Shown: positions 29,709-38,408, counted from the first letter of the stretch. The stretch is 64,000 bases of DNA from Vibrio gangliei (GCF_026001925.1 NZ_AP021869.1:992001-1056000); one strand, 5' to 3'. Notes: generated by a model from the letters alone, not told the origin. Program-made: numbers and translations.

Positions 29709-30479
29709 ATGTTAATTGATTCACACTGCCATTTAGACAAACTTAATTACGAGGATCTTCATATAGATGTTGCGGATGTCCTGCACAAGGCGAAACAGGT
29801 CGGTGTGCAAGAAATGCTGACAGTAGGTGTGACTTTAGAGGCATTTCCGAAAATGTTGTCTATGATTGAAACATTTGATCAAATTCATGCCTCTTGCGGT
29901 GTGCATCCTTTAGATTGTGAAAGTGAGTTCGATTTAGGCTTATTCAAACAATATGCCTCCCATGAGAAAGTGGTGGCAGTGGGGGAAACCGGTCTGGATT
30001 TTTTCTATCAGCCAGAAACCGCTAAGCGTCAAGTTGAGTTGTTTGAACAGCATGTTGAAGTTGCAAATGAATTGAGCAAGCCGTTGATTATTCATACGCG
30101 TAATGCGCGTGAGGAAACACTCGATGTATTACGCAATGGTCATGCTGAGCGTTGTGGTGGGGTAATTCATTGTTTTACAGAAGACCTTGCTTTTGCAAAA
30201 GCGGCGATGGAATTGGGCTTTTATATTTCGTTGTCTGGCATTATCACTTTTAAACAAGCGACTGAGTTGCAAGATGTGGTTAAGCAATTGCCATTGGAGC
30301 GATTACTGGTAGAAACTGATTCTCCATTTTTGGCACCCATCCCTCATCGAGGGAAAGAAAATCAGCCAGCCTATGTTGCGGATGTGGCGAAATTTCTTGC
30401 TAAATTGCAGCAGCGAGATGTTAAAGAAGTGGAGGAGATTACCACGAATAACTTTAAGAGATTGTTTTTGAATGGTTAA
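29709..30479 (+). CDS. ycfH: TatD-family metal-dependent hydrolase, YcfH type
   Basis: Metal-dependent hydrolase of the TatD family; relatives act as 3'-5' DNA or RNA exonucleases or deoxyribonucleases. The metal-binding DSHCHLD motif is at residues 4-10, GETGLDF near 92, HTRNAREE near 128, GVIHCFTED near 152, and ETDSPFLAP near 203. The protein is 256 residues, slightly shorter than E. coli YcfH (265). An AGGAG-type ribosome site precedes the ATG. It sits between holB and ptsG, as in E. coli, supporting YcfH rather than TatD or YjjV. The natural substrate is uncertain. Confidence 0.93.
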   Translation: MLIDSHCHLDKLNYEDLHIDVADVLHKAKQVGVQEMLTVGVTLEAFPKMLSMIETFDQIHASCGVHPLDCESEFDLGLFKQYASHEKVVAVGETGLDFFYQPETAKRQVELFEQHVEVANELSKPLIIHTRNAREETLDVLRNGHAERCGGVIHCFTEDLAFAKAAMELGFYISLSGIITFKQATELQDVVKQLPLERLLVETDSPFLAPIPHRGKENQPAYVADVAKFLAKLQQRDVKEVEEITTNNFKRLFLNG

Positions 30480-30624
30480 TTTTATTGATACAAATTAACA
30501 ATTGTAAAAATTAAAAAAAGATCAAAATTGCACTTGTTTTTTTTATGCATTGAAATATATGCAACAGAAAATTCTGCCAAGATCAAATTTTTTTCACTAA
30601 GTTGGTGTTAAAGTCGCGTTCAGA

Positions 30625-30653
30625 TTGACAAGAAATACGGTCGCAGCTAATGT
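30625..30653 (+). promoter_or_regulatory. Sigma-70 promoter of ptsG
   Basis: TTGACA and TAATGT lie exactly 17 bases apart, about 67 bases before the ptsG ATG. The upstream 140 bases are very AT-rich and could hold Mlc and CRP sites, but I could not fix one with confidence. Confidence 0.7.
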
Positions 30654-30719
30654 GCGCCCACAATAATTAGAATTGTAAACTTTAGTAAAACAAAAATTCA
30701 AATCAAAGGAGTAGGGGTT

Positions 30720-32333
30720 ATGAAGGCCTTTTTTAGTAAACTGTCGCAAGCATTAATGCTTCCGATAGCACTGCTTCCAGCTGCAGGTATCATGCTGGGT
30801 ATCGGGGGGAGCTTCACCAACCAAAGCATGGTTGAAGCATACAACATTTCAATTCTGCAAGAAGGCACAATCCTAAATAACTTTTTACAAGTTATGACAG
30901 GTGCGGGCGATATCGTTTTCGGTAACTTGCCACTTTTATTTGCTCTGGCTATTGCCATTGGTTTTGCGCGCGCTGAAAAAGGTGCTGCTGCACTGGCTGC
31001 GACAATCTCATTCCTAGTTATGAACGTGTCAATTGCTAAAACTTTAGCGGTTGCAGGTATGGTTCATGACGGCAATGTTGTGCTAATGGGTACTGAATAC
31101 GCAGGTATCCTAGGCAACATGCTAGGTATTACTAATACACTTAACATGGGTGTATTTGGTGGTCTGATTGCTGGTGGTATCACCGTTGTTCTACACAACA
31201 AATACCACGATGTTGTCCTACCTGATTACCTAGGCTTCTTTGCTGGCGCACGTTTCGTACCAATCATCTCTGCATTCTCTGCATTGTTCTACGGTATCGC
31301 GCTAGTATTCGTATGGCCTTACATCGGTGCTCTATTCGGTTCTCTAGGTGCGGCACTAGGTGCGCTATCTGCATCAGGTAACGGTTTCATCGCATCATTT
31401 GTATTCGGTATCATTGAACGTTCATTGATCCCAGTGGGTCTTCACCACGTATTTTATTTGCCACTATGGCAAAGTGAGATCGGTGGTACAGCTCAAATCG
31501 CTGGTCAATTAGTGAAAGGTACGCAAAACATCTTCTTTGCTTCTCTAGCAAACGGCGATTACTCTCAGTTCTCTGCAACTAACTTCATGACAGGTAAATT
31601 CCCATTCATGATGTTTGGTCTACCAGCAGCGGCATTCGCAATGTACACGCTAGCTGATGACAACAATAAGAAAGCCGCGGGCGGTCTATTGTTCTCTGTT
31701 GCACTAACGGCATTCTTGACAGGTATCACTGAACCAATCGAGTTCACATTCCTATTCTTGTCTGCACCACTTTACTACTTCATCCACGTGCCACTAGCAG
31801 GTATCTCTTTCATGCTAATGGACTTGTTGAATGTTAAAGTTGGTATGACATTCTCTGGTGGCTTCATCGACTTCAGCTTGTTCGGTATGCTTCCTGGCCT
31901 AACAGGTACAGAAAACCACTGGTACTACATTCCACTAGTTGGTGCTATCTATGCGCCTATCTACTTCTTCCTATTCCGTTGGTACATCGTGAAATTCGAT
32001 GTTAAAACACCAGGTCGTAAAGGTAGTGCGGTAGCAACAGTGTCTAAGCAAGAATACCGTGATGCGAAATCTGGTAAAGGCGGCAACGATGCGCTTATTG
32101 ACAGCATGATTGAAGCTCTAGGTGGGAAAGATAACATTGTATCTGTTGATGCATGTATCACTCGTCTACGTATCTCTGTTAAAGACGGCGATAAAGTACA
32201 AGATAACGATTACTGGACACAGCAACTTGGTGCTAAAGGTCTAGTGAAAGTAGGTGGTACTGGTATCCAAGCTATCTACGGTGCACAAGCTGCAGGCTAT
32301 AAAGCTGCGATTAACTCTAAGCTTGGCATGTAA
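30720..32333 (+). CDS. ptsG: PTS transporter EIICB component, glucose type
   Basis: Membrane permease of the phosphotransferase system that brings in and phosphorylates a sugar. The N-terminal 400 residues form the IIC domain with about ten hydrophobic segments and the family stretches LGFFAGARFVPII, VGLHHVFYLPLW and GITEPIEF. The C-terminal IIB domain (about 460-537) holds the phosphorylated cysteine in DACITRLRISV. The position after holB and ycfH and the strong promoter indicate ptsG. At 537 residues it is longer than E. coli PtsG (477), with extra length mainly in loops, and resembles MalX-like members, so the sugar is likely but not certainly glucose. Codon choice is strongly biased, as for an abundant protein. 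Confidence 0.88.
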   Translation: MKAFFSKLSQALMLPIALLPAAGIMLGIGGSFTNQSMVEAYNISILQEGTILNNFLQVMTGAGDIVFGNLPLLFALAIAIGFARAEKGAAALAATISFLVMNVSIAKTLAVAGMVHDGNVVLMGTEYAGILGNMLGITNTLNMGVFGGLIAGGITVVLHNKYHDVVLPDYLGFFAGARFVPIISAFSALFYGIALVFVWPYIGALFGSLGAALGALSASGNGFIASFVFGIIERSLIPVGLHHVFYLPLWQSEIGGTAQIAGQLVKGTQNIFFASLANGDYSQFSATNFMTGKFPFMMFGLPAAAFAMYTLADDNNKKAAGGLLFSVALTAFLTGITEPIEFTFLFLSAPLYYFIHVPLAGISFMLMDLLNVKVGMTFSGGFIDFSLFGMLPGLTGTENHWYYIPLVGAIYAPIYFFLFRWYIVKFDVKTPGRKGSAVATVSKQEYRDAKSGKGGNDALIDSMIEALGGKDNIVSVDACITRLRISVKDGDKVQDNDYWTQQLGAKGLVKVGGTGIQAIYGAQAAGYKAAINSKLGM

Positions 32334-32337
32334 TTGA

Positions 32338-32805
32338 ATGAGCTTTAAGCATAAATATAAACGAGTAGGTACTTTTGTTATCGATATGGCAATCGTGCAA
32401 ATGTTTGCCATGATCGCAAGAGATATCTACCTTGGGGTGCTAGCTTATGCATCTCAAGGAACAGGAGTTGCCTTCTCGTTTAATGATGCAATTGCATTAC
32501 CAGTATTATTGATGATTATCGTTGGTGTCATGATTGTGACTATCGGCGTGTACATGGGATATCACTGGATTTGTTATCGCTTGCTTAAAAACTCGTTCTC
32601 TCGTTATTTTTTACGTCTGTCGGTTGAATCTACTTCAGACGAACCAATGACAGAATCTCGTTATTTAAAGCGCGAGTTTCAAAAAATATACTTTAGTGTG
32701 GCAACCCTAGGATTGTACGTTCTTTACAACGGAGCACAGTTCTTAGTACATGGTCATGCACCGTGGCACGATAAAAAGTTCTCGACTGACGTAGTTGATT
32801 ACTAA
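32338..32805 (+). CDS. RDD family membrane protein
   Basis: Small inner-membrane protein of the RDD family, whose function is mostly unknown; some members are linked to ion transport or stress. The family arginine and aspartate occur in KRVGTFVIDMAIV near residues 8-20. Hydrophobic segments are near 15-35, 55-80 and 120-135, and the C-terminus WHDKKFSTDVVDY is the usual RDD ending (W-H-D...T-V). It begins four bases after ptsG and shares its terminator, so it is made with the sugar transporter. No direct functional link is known to me. Confidence 0.72.
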   Translation: MSFKHKYKRVGTFVIDMAIVQMFAMIARDIYLGVLAYASQGTGVAFSFNDAIALPVLLMIIVGVMIVTIGVYMGYHWICYRLLKNSFSRYFLRLSVESTSDEPMTESRYLKREFQKIYFSVATLGLYVLYNGAQFLVHGHAPWHDKKFSTDVVDY

Positions 32806-32828
32806 TTTATTTTGTCCAAATATTTTGA

Positions 32829-32861
32829 AGCCAGTTGAGTTCCCTCAGCTGGCTTTTTTTT
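32829..32861 (+). terminator. Terminator of ptsG-RDD operon
   Basis: AGCCAGTTGAG (32829-32839) pairs with CTCAGCTGGCT (32844-32854) with one G-T pair, followed by eight T. Confidence 0.9.
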
Positions 32862-32962
32862 ACATAAAATTAGCGAATGATTGACGCTGACAATATATAT
32901 CTTGTGATTGTTCATGCTTAAATTCTTACTGTTTTTGATTAAAGGAAAGCCTAGGAGGGCGG

Positions 32963-33466
32963 ATGAAACAGGGGATTTTAAGCCGAAGTATCGTATGTCT
33001 CGCTTTATTAGCAAGTGGCTCAGTATTGGCTGAAGAAGGCGTGAGAAACAATACGAAACTCCCTTCATACACCAATAACTCAGATTATAAGCTTGGATTC
33101 GGTTTTGACCGTGGCTTTAGTGTTGTAGGGCAGCTTTATAATAAAGTGAACTTGTCATTAGGTGATGATGGCATTGCGGCGGATTACTTATTTTTGAATG
33201 GTCAATTTAGCCCGTCGGTGCCGTTTACTTGGTACATTGGAGCGGGTGCATTCTATGACTGGGATGATGAGTGTCATGATGGTTGTGGCGTTAACCGTGA
33301 TTCTGATCACTATTTTAACGATTATGGTGTACGTATGCCGATTGGCGTGGATTGGAATTTTGCTCGGCAGTGGGATACGTATGCCCAGCTTGCTCCTGTG
33401 ATTAATATTCCTGACGATTTTGATGTGGATTTTCAGGCCGCGATTGGTATCCGATATTCATTTTAA
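32963..33466 (+). CDS. Small secreted protein, probable outer-membrane beta-barrel
   Basis: I do not recognise the family. The 167-residue product has a clear signal peptide (MKQGILSRSIVCLALLASG, cleavage near VLA-EEG). The mature part is a series of alternating polar and hydrophobic strands ending in IGIRYSF, with the terminal phenylalanine typical of outer-membrane barrels. A loop with two cysteines (DECHDGCG near residue 97) could form a disulfide. The ribosome site AGGAGGG is strong. It is a single gene between two terminators. A structural or porin-like role is only inferred. Confidence 0.65.
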   Translation: MKQGILSRSIVCLALLASGSVLAEEGVRNNTKLPSYTNNSDYKLGFGFDRGFSVVGQLYNKVNLSLGDDGIAADYLFLNGQFSPSVPFTWYIGAGAFYDWDDECHDGCGVNRDSDHYFNDYGVRMPIGVDWNFARQWDTYAQLAPVINIPDDFDVDFQAAIGIRYSF

Positions 33467-33550
33467 TATTAGGGCGTGTTTATTTTTCGTTGTTTAGTCT
33501 CGTTCGAGATATGAAAACAAATTTCAGGATGGGACAATTTGATAAATGAA

Positions 33551-33585
33551 AAAGCCCGCGATATAAGTCGCGGGCTTTGATTTTT
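33551..33585. terminator. Bidirectional terminator between barrel gene and metS
   Basis: AAAGCCCGCGA (33551-33561) pairs perfectly with TCGCGGGCTTT (33568-33578), flanked by T-rich sequence on one side and A-rich on the other. It serves genes converging from both sides. Confidence 0.9.
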
Positions 33586-33609
33586 AGCTGTTAAAGTTAA
33601 GCGTTGTAT

Positions 33610-33705
33610 TTACTTGCTTTTCATCGCATGGCGAATACAGATAGCAGCGCCACCCCAAGTAATGCCAAGGCCAATAATCATCATGATGATTGCACCAGTA
33701 GTCAT
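33610..33705 (-). CDS. metS: MetS-type small subunit of methionine/alanine importer
   Basis: A 31-residue single-span protein, MTTGAIIMMIIGLGITWGGA and onward to RHAMKSK, read on the minus strand directly after the NSS transporter gene. A strong AGGAGG lies at the end of that gene, about eight bases before the ATG, so the two are coupled. Small subunits of this kind (MetS) pair with a large NSS transporter (MetP) to take up methionine and alanine in Corynebacterium, and similar small genes follow related transporters elsewhere. It is too short to be noticed by usual length filters. The partner role is inferred from sequence and position. Confidence 0.8.
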   Translation of the reverse strand: MTTGAIIMMIIGLGITWGGAAICIRHAMKSK

Positions 33706-33706
33706 A

Positions 33707-35179
33707 TTAAGCCTCCTGAGATTTTTTCATATTAATAACGATAGCGATAACTAGCATCAGTGCAAGTAATCCCCAGCCAAAGGTCATCAGTTCTGCCATT
33801 GCGTAACCACCGTAGCCATCAGTAATGGTCGCAATGATCTTATTAGCAAGAATGATTGCAATCATGATTGGGCTGACAAAGCGGATACATAGTTCGAACC
33901 AAACCCCGATAGTGAAATCAGATACCGCATTCGCGTGTTTGCGGATATCGGCTACTTTGAATAACCAACCTACAAGTACTAGCTCAATTAAACAGCTGCC
34001 AAGTAGGGCAATGTTGTTAATAAAGTAATCGACTAGATCAAGCAGTAATAAGCCGCCATTGGTTGCAAATGCCAGTGAGACGACCAAGCCTACACCACAG
34101 ACAATACTTGCAGCTTTGCGACGAGACCATTTCAGTTTATCGATGAAGGCAGAAGTAACCGCTTCCATGATTGAAATGTGCGAGCTGAAACCTGCAACCA
34201 CTAGTGCTAGGAAGAATAGTGGACCAAGAATGTATGGAATCGGTAGTAGGTTGATTGCGGCAGGAATGGTCACAAACGCTAGACCTACACCTGATGAAAC
34301 AACTTCAGTCAGCGGCTTACCTTGTTCTTGAGCCATGTAACCTAAAACGGAGAAGATCATGACACCAGCAAGAATTGAGAAGCCACAGTTAATCAATACC
34401 GTCATCATTGCATTGTTATTGATGTCTGACTTTTCAGGTAGGTAGCTTGAGTAAGCCAACATGATGGCAAAGCCGACTGATAAGGTGAAGAACATTTGAC
34501 CATAAGCAGCAGACCAGACAGATGGATCGGTTAATCGGCTAAAGTCTGGGCTGAACATGTAGTTCAAACCGTCAGCAGCACCTGGTAGGAAGACCATGCG
34601 GGCAATTAAAGCGAGTACCATGATAAATAGTACAGGCATCATGATTTTACCTGCGCGCTCGATACCACCTTTAACACCGCCGAATAGGGCTGCGAAAGTC
34701 ACTAACCAGCCAACAATCATTGGAATGGCAATATGCCACTGAATATTACCCAGTTGACTTGGTGAATTATCACCACCTAGTTGTAGGTATTCCCCAAAGA
34801 AGTATGCGTTTGGATCGCTCCCCCAGCCTTGGTTAAATGCCAAGCCAACATAAGAGATCGCCCAACCAATGATAGCGATGTAGTATACACCGATCACGGC
34901 AGCGATCATGACTTGGAACCAGCCTAGCCATTCAAATTTGGAATGGATTTTGGCGAGGGTTTTTGGTGCAGAACCACGGAATTTATGTCCCATGGTAAAT
35001 TCTAAAATCATAAAAGGGATGCCTGCTGTTAGCATGGCAAAAAGGTATGGAATAAAGAAAGCACCGCCACCATTTTCATACGCCATGTATGGGAAGCGCC
35101 AAATATTGCCCAAGCCGATCGCCGATCCTACGGCAGCTAGAACAAACCCCGCACGGGAGCCCCACTGTTCTCTTTTCAT
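33707..35179 (-). CDS. Sodium-dependent NSS-family transporter, MetP type
   Basis: Inner-membrane sodium symporter of the neurotransmitter:sodium symporter family, taking up amino acids or related compounds. The 490-residue product begins with WGSRAGFVLAAVGSAIGLGN and then WRFPYMAYENGGGAFFIPY, the sodium-binding first helix of the family, and carries about eleven to twelve hydrophobic segments. The ATG at 35179, seven bases after GAGGA, is preferred over a TTG two codons earlier. The MetS-like 31-residue partner lies directly downstream, which makes methionine and alanine the most likely substrates. The pair ends at a bidirectional terminator. Confidence 0.93.
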   Translation of the reverse strand: MKREQWGSRAGFVLAAVGSAIGLGNIWRFPYMAYENGGGAFFIPYLFAMLTAGIPFMILEFTMGHKFRGSAPKTLAKIHSKFEWLGWFQVMIAAVIGVYYIAIIGWAISYVGLAFNQGWGSDPNAYFFGEYLQLGGDNSPSQLGNIQWHIAIPMIVGWLVTFAALFGGVKGGIERAGKIMMPVLFIMVLALIARMVFLPGAADGLNYMFSPDFSRLTDPSVWSAAYGQMFFTLSVGFAIMLAYSSYLPEKSDINNNAMMTVLINCGFSILAGVMIFSVLGYMAQEQGKPLTEVVSSGVGLAFVTIPAAINLLPIPYILGPLFFLALVVAGFSSHISIMEAVTSAFIDKLKWSRRKAASIVCGVGLVVSLAFATNGGLLLLDLVDYFINNIALLGSCLIELVLVGWLFKVADIRKHANAVSDFTIGVWFELCIRFVSPIMIAIILANKIIATITDGYGGYAMAELMTFGWGLLALMLVIAIVINMKKSQEA

Positions 35180-35738
35180 GTACAAATCCTCTGTAACTGC
35201 GACTTTGGAGTATTAACAAGGTTGAAACAGCGCGTTATTCTTAGGTGTAAAATGCTGTTCAACTTGTTAAATTCCAGATTATTATTCTGATTTTATCAAT
35301 GTGTGTTTGCAAAAGGTGAAACTTTCACCTGTGCATATTGCGAGATTACATATTCAATAAAAAGAACGCAATAGATGAAAGCAAATGTAACTGCGCTGTT
35401 AAATGTTGGATAAAACTTGATATATTTATCATTATGCTAGATATCACTGCTATAAGTTTTATATTTGGTTATTATCTCTAATCATTAAGTGTATTAGTTG
35501 ATATTAATGTTGTGGGTGAATGAGTTTTGAGTGCTGTTTTAATGTGCAATTTTATGACCGAGTACGATATTTTGTTCTAAAACAGATTCTTGAAGGAGAT
35601 GTTTGTTAGATATTTATTTTCAGTATGAATGTAAAACAAGATAGTTTGATGAATTTATTGTTGTTTAATTTTATTTCATGCATTTAGATTCCTAAGGCAT
35701 GTTAGAATCGAAATGCATATATCTATAGAGGATGCGTT
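35180..35738. other. AT-rich intergenic region upstream of ynhF
   Basis: About 560 bases that separate the leftward NSS gene from the rightward ynhF group. It is markedly AT-rich. No gene, terminator or clear operator was recognised, and the promoter of each flanking group is assumed to lie here. Confidence 0.5.
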
Positions 35739-35828
35739 ATGAGTACAGATCTTAAAATTTCAGCTGTTATTATTTGTTCAATTGTTATCGTTTTATCTAT
35801 TTTTGCTGCTATCGTAGTGACGCATTAA
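35739..35828 (+). CDS. ynhF: YnhF-like 29-residue small membrane protein
   Basis: A 29-residue protein, starting MSTDLKISAVIICSIVIVLS and ending AAIVVTH, with one hydrophobic span and a polar N-terminus. It closely resembles E. coli YnhF (29 residues, also beginning MSTDLK and ending in a histidine), a membrane protein seen in stress conditions. GAGGA lies six bases before the ATG. The patatin-like gene starts 60 bases downstream with no terminator between, so co-transcription is possible. It is below the length cut-off of most gene callers. The identification rests on remembered sequence, and the function in any species is unknown. Confidence 0.75.
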   Translation: MSTDLKISAVIICSIVIVLSIFAAIVVTH

Positions 35829-35888
35829 TAGATGCGATAATTGAATGTAGAGCATAGCAATTTAGAAATAATTTCAAGGAGAAAGTGA

Positions 35889-37070
35889 GTGAACAATACG
35901 GGAATCATTACCGACCAAGGTATGTCTGTTGATCTCACTACACTGAACAAGTATGCCAACGGACGGCACTCTTTAGTTGCTCAAGGCGGTGGGCAAAAAG
36001 GCATTTTTACCGCTGGCGTCCTTGACAGCTTTTTAGAAGCTGCGTTTGACCCATTTGATGTCTTTTATGGCACTTCTGCCGGAGCATTGAATATTACGTC
36101 TTATCTTTGTCGTCAAAAGGGGTTAGGTAAAGCTTTTATTAGTGAGCTCACGACTCAACCTGAATTTTTCCGTTTATTTAAGCATATTCGTCGTAAGCAA
36201 CGTCTGGATTTAGATTGGGCTTTTGAGCGTCTATTAGAACCTCCTTATTGGCTTGATATTGATGCGGGTCGTTATGCTCTAGGTGAAAGGAAAGCCTTTG
36301 CTGCTGTAACCAATATGGATAATTTACACGACGCCTACCTACCCATCTTTACTCAACATTGGGCCGATACTTTAAAGGCGACCTGCGCCATTCCGGCTTT
36401 GTATCGACATGAAGTTAAAATTGAAGATCATTTTTATGTTGATGGAGGGGTATCGGCGGCGATCCCTGCTCAAGAAGCCTGGCGACAAGGTTCACGCTTA
36501 ATCAGTGTGATTCGCACAGAACCAGTCACATTCAGTGATGAAATGCAGCAAGAACAAAGTTCAACAGCATTAAATGCTTTTTTGAATAAAGTTGGAATAG
36601 AGCATCATATTGAATCGATTCAAACTCGGATTGCAGCAAGGGCAGCCACGTGGCGACTTGATTTTGATAATTTCCTTAAGCAGAGAATCGAACGTTCAAA
36701 GCAAGTCGAAAAAGAATTGGTTAAGCCGACTTTAAATGGCGGTCGGTGGTTATTTGGCAGTAGTGATGTATATCGTTTGTGTCATTTGTTAGGTGATCAA
36801 TTTGATGCAGGCATTATGGATATGCTATTGGTCCACCATCAAACCTTCACGTTAACGCATAATTTTATGATGAATCCACCTGATGATTGTTACATTTTGC
36901 AAATTGCGCCTGAAGCACCACTCCGCTCATCTCCTTTACTGAGTAAAGCAGAGGATTTAGAGTTTGATTATCTGCAGGGTATACAAGCTGGGAAAAGGTA
37001 TATGGAGCAATATCTTGCTTTAAACCGTAAGCCAAATGCGATCCATGATGATGCTTACAAACATTTTTAA
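35889..37070 (+). CDS. Patatin-like phospholipase family protein
   Basis: Probable lipid acyl hydrolase of the patatin/YjjU type. The oxyanion-hole glycines, QGGGQKG, are at about residues 32-38, the serine nucleophile is residue 63 in GTSAG, and the aspartate of the dyad is residue 185 in DGG. Hence all catalytic residues are present. The 393-residue protein has no signal peptide or membrane span, which fits a cytoplasmic, YjjU-like member rather than a secreted toxin. The start is the GTG at 35889, with AAGGAGAAA upstream. It lies between ynhF and a TagH-like gene. Secreted patatin effectors exist in type VI systems, so the neighbour makes this worth checking, but nothing here proves secretion. 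Confidence 0.88.
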   Translation: MNNTGIITDQGMSVDLTTLNKYANGRHSLVAQGGGQKGIFTAGVLDSFLEAAFDPFDVFYGTSAGALNITSYLCRQKGLGKAFISELTTQPEFFRLFKHIRRKQRLDLDWAFERLLEPPYWLDIDAGRYALGERKAFAAVTNMDNLHDAYLPIFTQHWADTLKATCAIPALYRHEVKIEDHFYVDGGVSAAIPAQEAWRQGSRLISVIRTEPVTFSDEMQQEQSSTALNAFLNKVGIEHHIESIQTRIAARAATWRLDFDNFLKQRIERSKQVEKELVKPTLNGGRWLFGSSDVYRLCHLLGDQFDAGIMDMLLVHHQTFTLTHNFMMNPPDDCYILQIAPEAPLRSSPLLSKAEDLEFDYLQGIQAGKRYMEQYLALNRKPNAIHDDAYKHF

Positions 37071-37281
37071 TCTTTTGTTGATAAGTCGGTCAGGTTAGAA
37101 GTTAACCTGATCGCAATTTTTCCTTTCGCACGTGTTCATTTCTTATTTTTTCGTCACTATTTCCCTTGGTTTATTCTTTATCGGAAAAGTATCCCTGTTT
37201 ATAGGCATCGCTTTTTTACTGTGCTTTTGCTGATGATGAAGAATGGCCTAATTTTCATTTGCTGTTGTATATGGAGTGGTC

Positions 37282-38352
37282 ATGGAAGAAAAATTATTTC
37301 TTACTTTTGTTGTAATGAATACTCGCCTTTTAAAAACAGGTGGTGCGGCATCGCATCAGTTTGAGCAAGAGGGAGGCTTGATCGGTAATGATGATAGCTG
37401 CCATTGGGTATTACCTGACCCCAATAATGCGCTGATCACGCCGTATTGTGAAATTACATTTGAAGATGGTGAGTATCGTCTCACTGATATTCAAGGTGGG
37501 ATAGGGATAAATGATGAACCTGCTCAGTTTGAGCAACAGCGAAAAGTAACAGTGAAAAATGGCGATATATTTAGGATTGGCTCATATCAAATAAGAGCCC
37601 ACCTCAAAGTCGTCGAAGTAGAAGCTCAAGAACGTTATCGCGTCGCTGAAATGGCAGGGGCGAGCGTACAAGAAGAAAAAAAACAATATATTCCTCAACT
37701 CGATATTGATTTGCCTGAAGCGCGAGAAGTTCAAGCATCGAATAGCGAGGCAATATCTATCAATAAATCAGAATCTATTAGCCAATCAGAAGATGATTTC
37801 GAGTTAATAGAAAGGAAAGAGGAATCAAGGATGTTGTCACCTACCACTGAATCGTCTAGTGACACGCAAGCTCTATTATCGGCAAGTATTGCGGGGTTAT
37901 TAGCAATACACAACCGTAAAGACAGTTACTTTCATTTACTGAACCGCAGTTTTCAGCCAATCCAGGATAACCCGTTGCAGATGGGATTAAGCGTAGAGGA
38001 AACGGAAAAGTTATTATTCGCTAAAGAACGAAATTTATTCCATCTAGAGCCAACACAAGCCATTGAAAGTAGCTTGAAATCCATTGAATCTCACAGCGAA
38101 AGAATGCATCAAGCGACAGTTGTGGCATTACAATATTTATTATCAGAATTGTCACCGGAAACCTTATTGAAGCGTTTTCAAACCTATCGTAAAAACGCAC
38201 CTGAAAATATGGACCCAGATGCTTGGGCATGGAAGATGTATCAATCGTATTTTTCAGAACTGACTTCTGGCCGTCAAAAAGGTTTTGAGAAGCAATTTTG
38301 GGAAGTGTTTGAACAATCCTATGATAGCTTGCAGCGTCAGCAATCGTCATAG
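37282..38352 (+). CDS. Orphan type VI secretion-associated FHA protein, TagH-like
   Basis: A 356-residue protein with two parts. Residues about 1-105 read as an FHA fold (GLIGNDDSCHWVLPDP, then GEYRLTDIQGGIGIN), though the phosphothreonine-binding residues are changed: the usual GR is GN, the S-R-x-H segment is TPYCE, and NG-T is GGI. Residues about 215-355 match the C-terminal domain of TagH proteins of type VI secretion, with FQPIQDNPL, ESSLKSIESHSERMHQ, LSPETLLKRF and YFSELT. A charged, serine-rich linker joins the two. The start is the ATG at 37282. TagH normally lies inside a T6SS cluster, but no other secretion gene is in this window. It could be an orphan regulator, a relic or a displaced gene. 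Confidence 0.78.
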   Translation: MEEKLFLTFVVMNTRLLKTGGAASHQFEQEGGLIGNDDSCHWVLPDPNNALITPYCEITFEDGEYRLTDIQGGIGINDEPAQFEQQRKVTVKNGDIFRIGSYQIRAHLKVVEVEAQERYRVAEMAGASVQEEKKQYIPQLDIDLPEAREVQASNSEAISINKSESISQSEDDFELIERKEESRMLSPTTESSSDTQALLSASIAGLLAIHNRKDSYFHLLNRSFQPIQDNPLQMGLSVEETEKLLFAKERNLFHLEPTQAIESSLKSIESHSERMHQATVVALQYLLSELSPETLLKRFQTYRKNAPENMDPDAWAWKMYQSYFSELTSGRQKGFEKQFWEVFEQSYDSLQRQQSS

Positions 38353-38371
38353 CGGAGAAGTGTTAGATACT

Positions 38372-38408
38372 AAAAAGGCTCATCATATTGATTTGATGAG
38401 CCTTTTTT
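38372..38408. terminator. Bidirectional terminator between tagH-like gene and pykA
   Basis: AAAAAGGCTCATCA (38372-38385) pairs with TGATGAGCCTTTTT, ending in a run of T. It lies between convergent genes. Confidence 0.9.

Noticed and set aside
30586..30612. Imperfect TTTTTCAC...GTGTTAAAG palindrome as an Mlc operator before ptsG
   Set aside because: Too far from the known Mlc consensus to be supported, though ptsG control by Mlc is expected.
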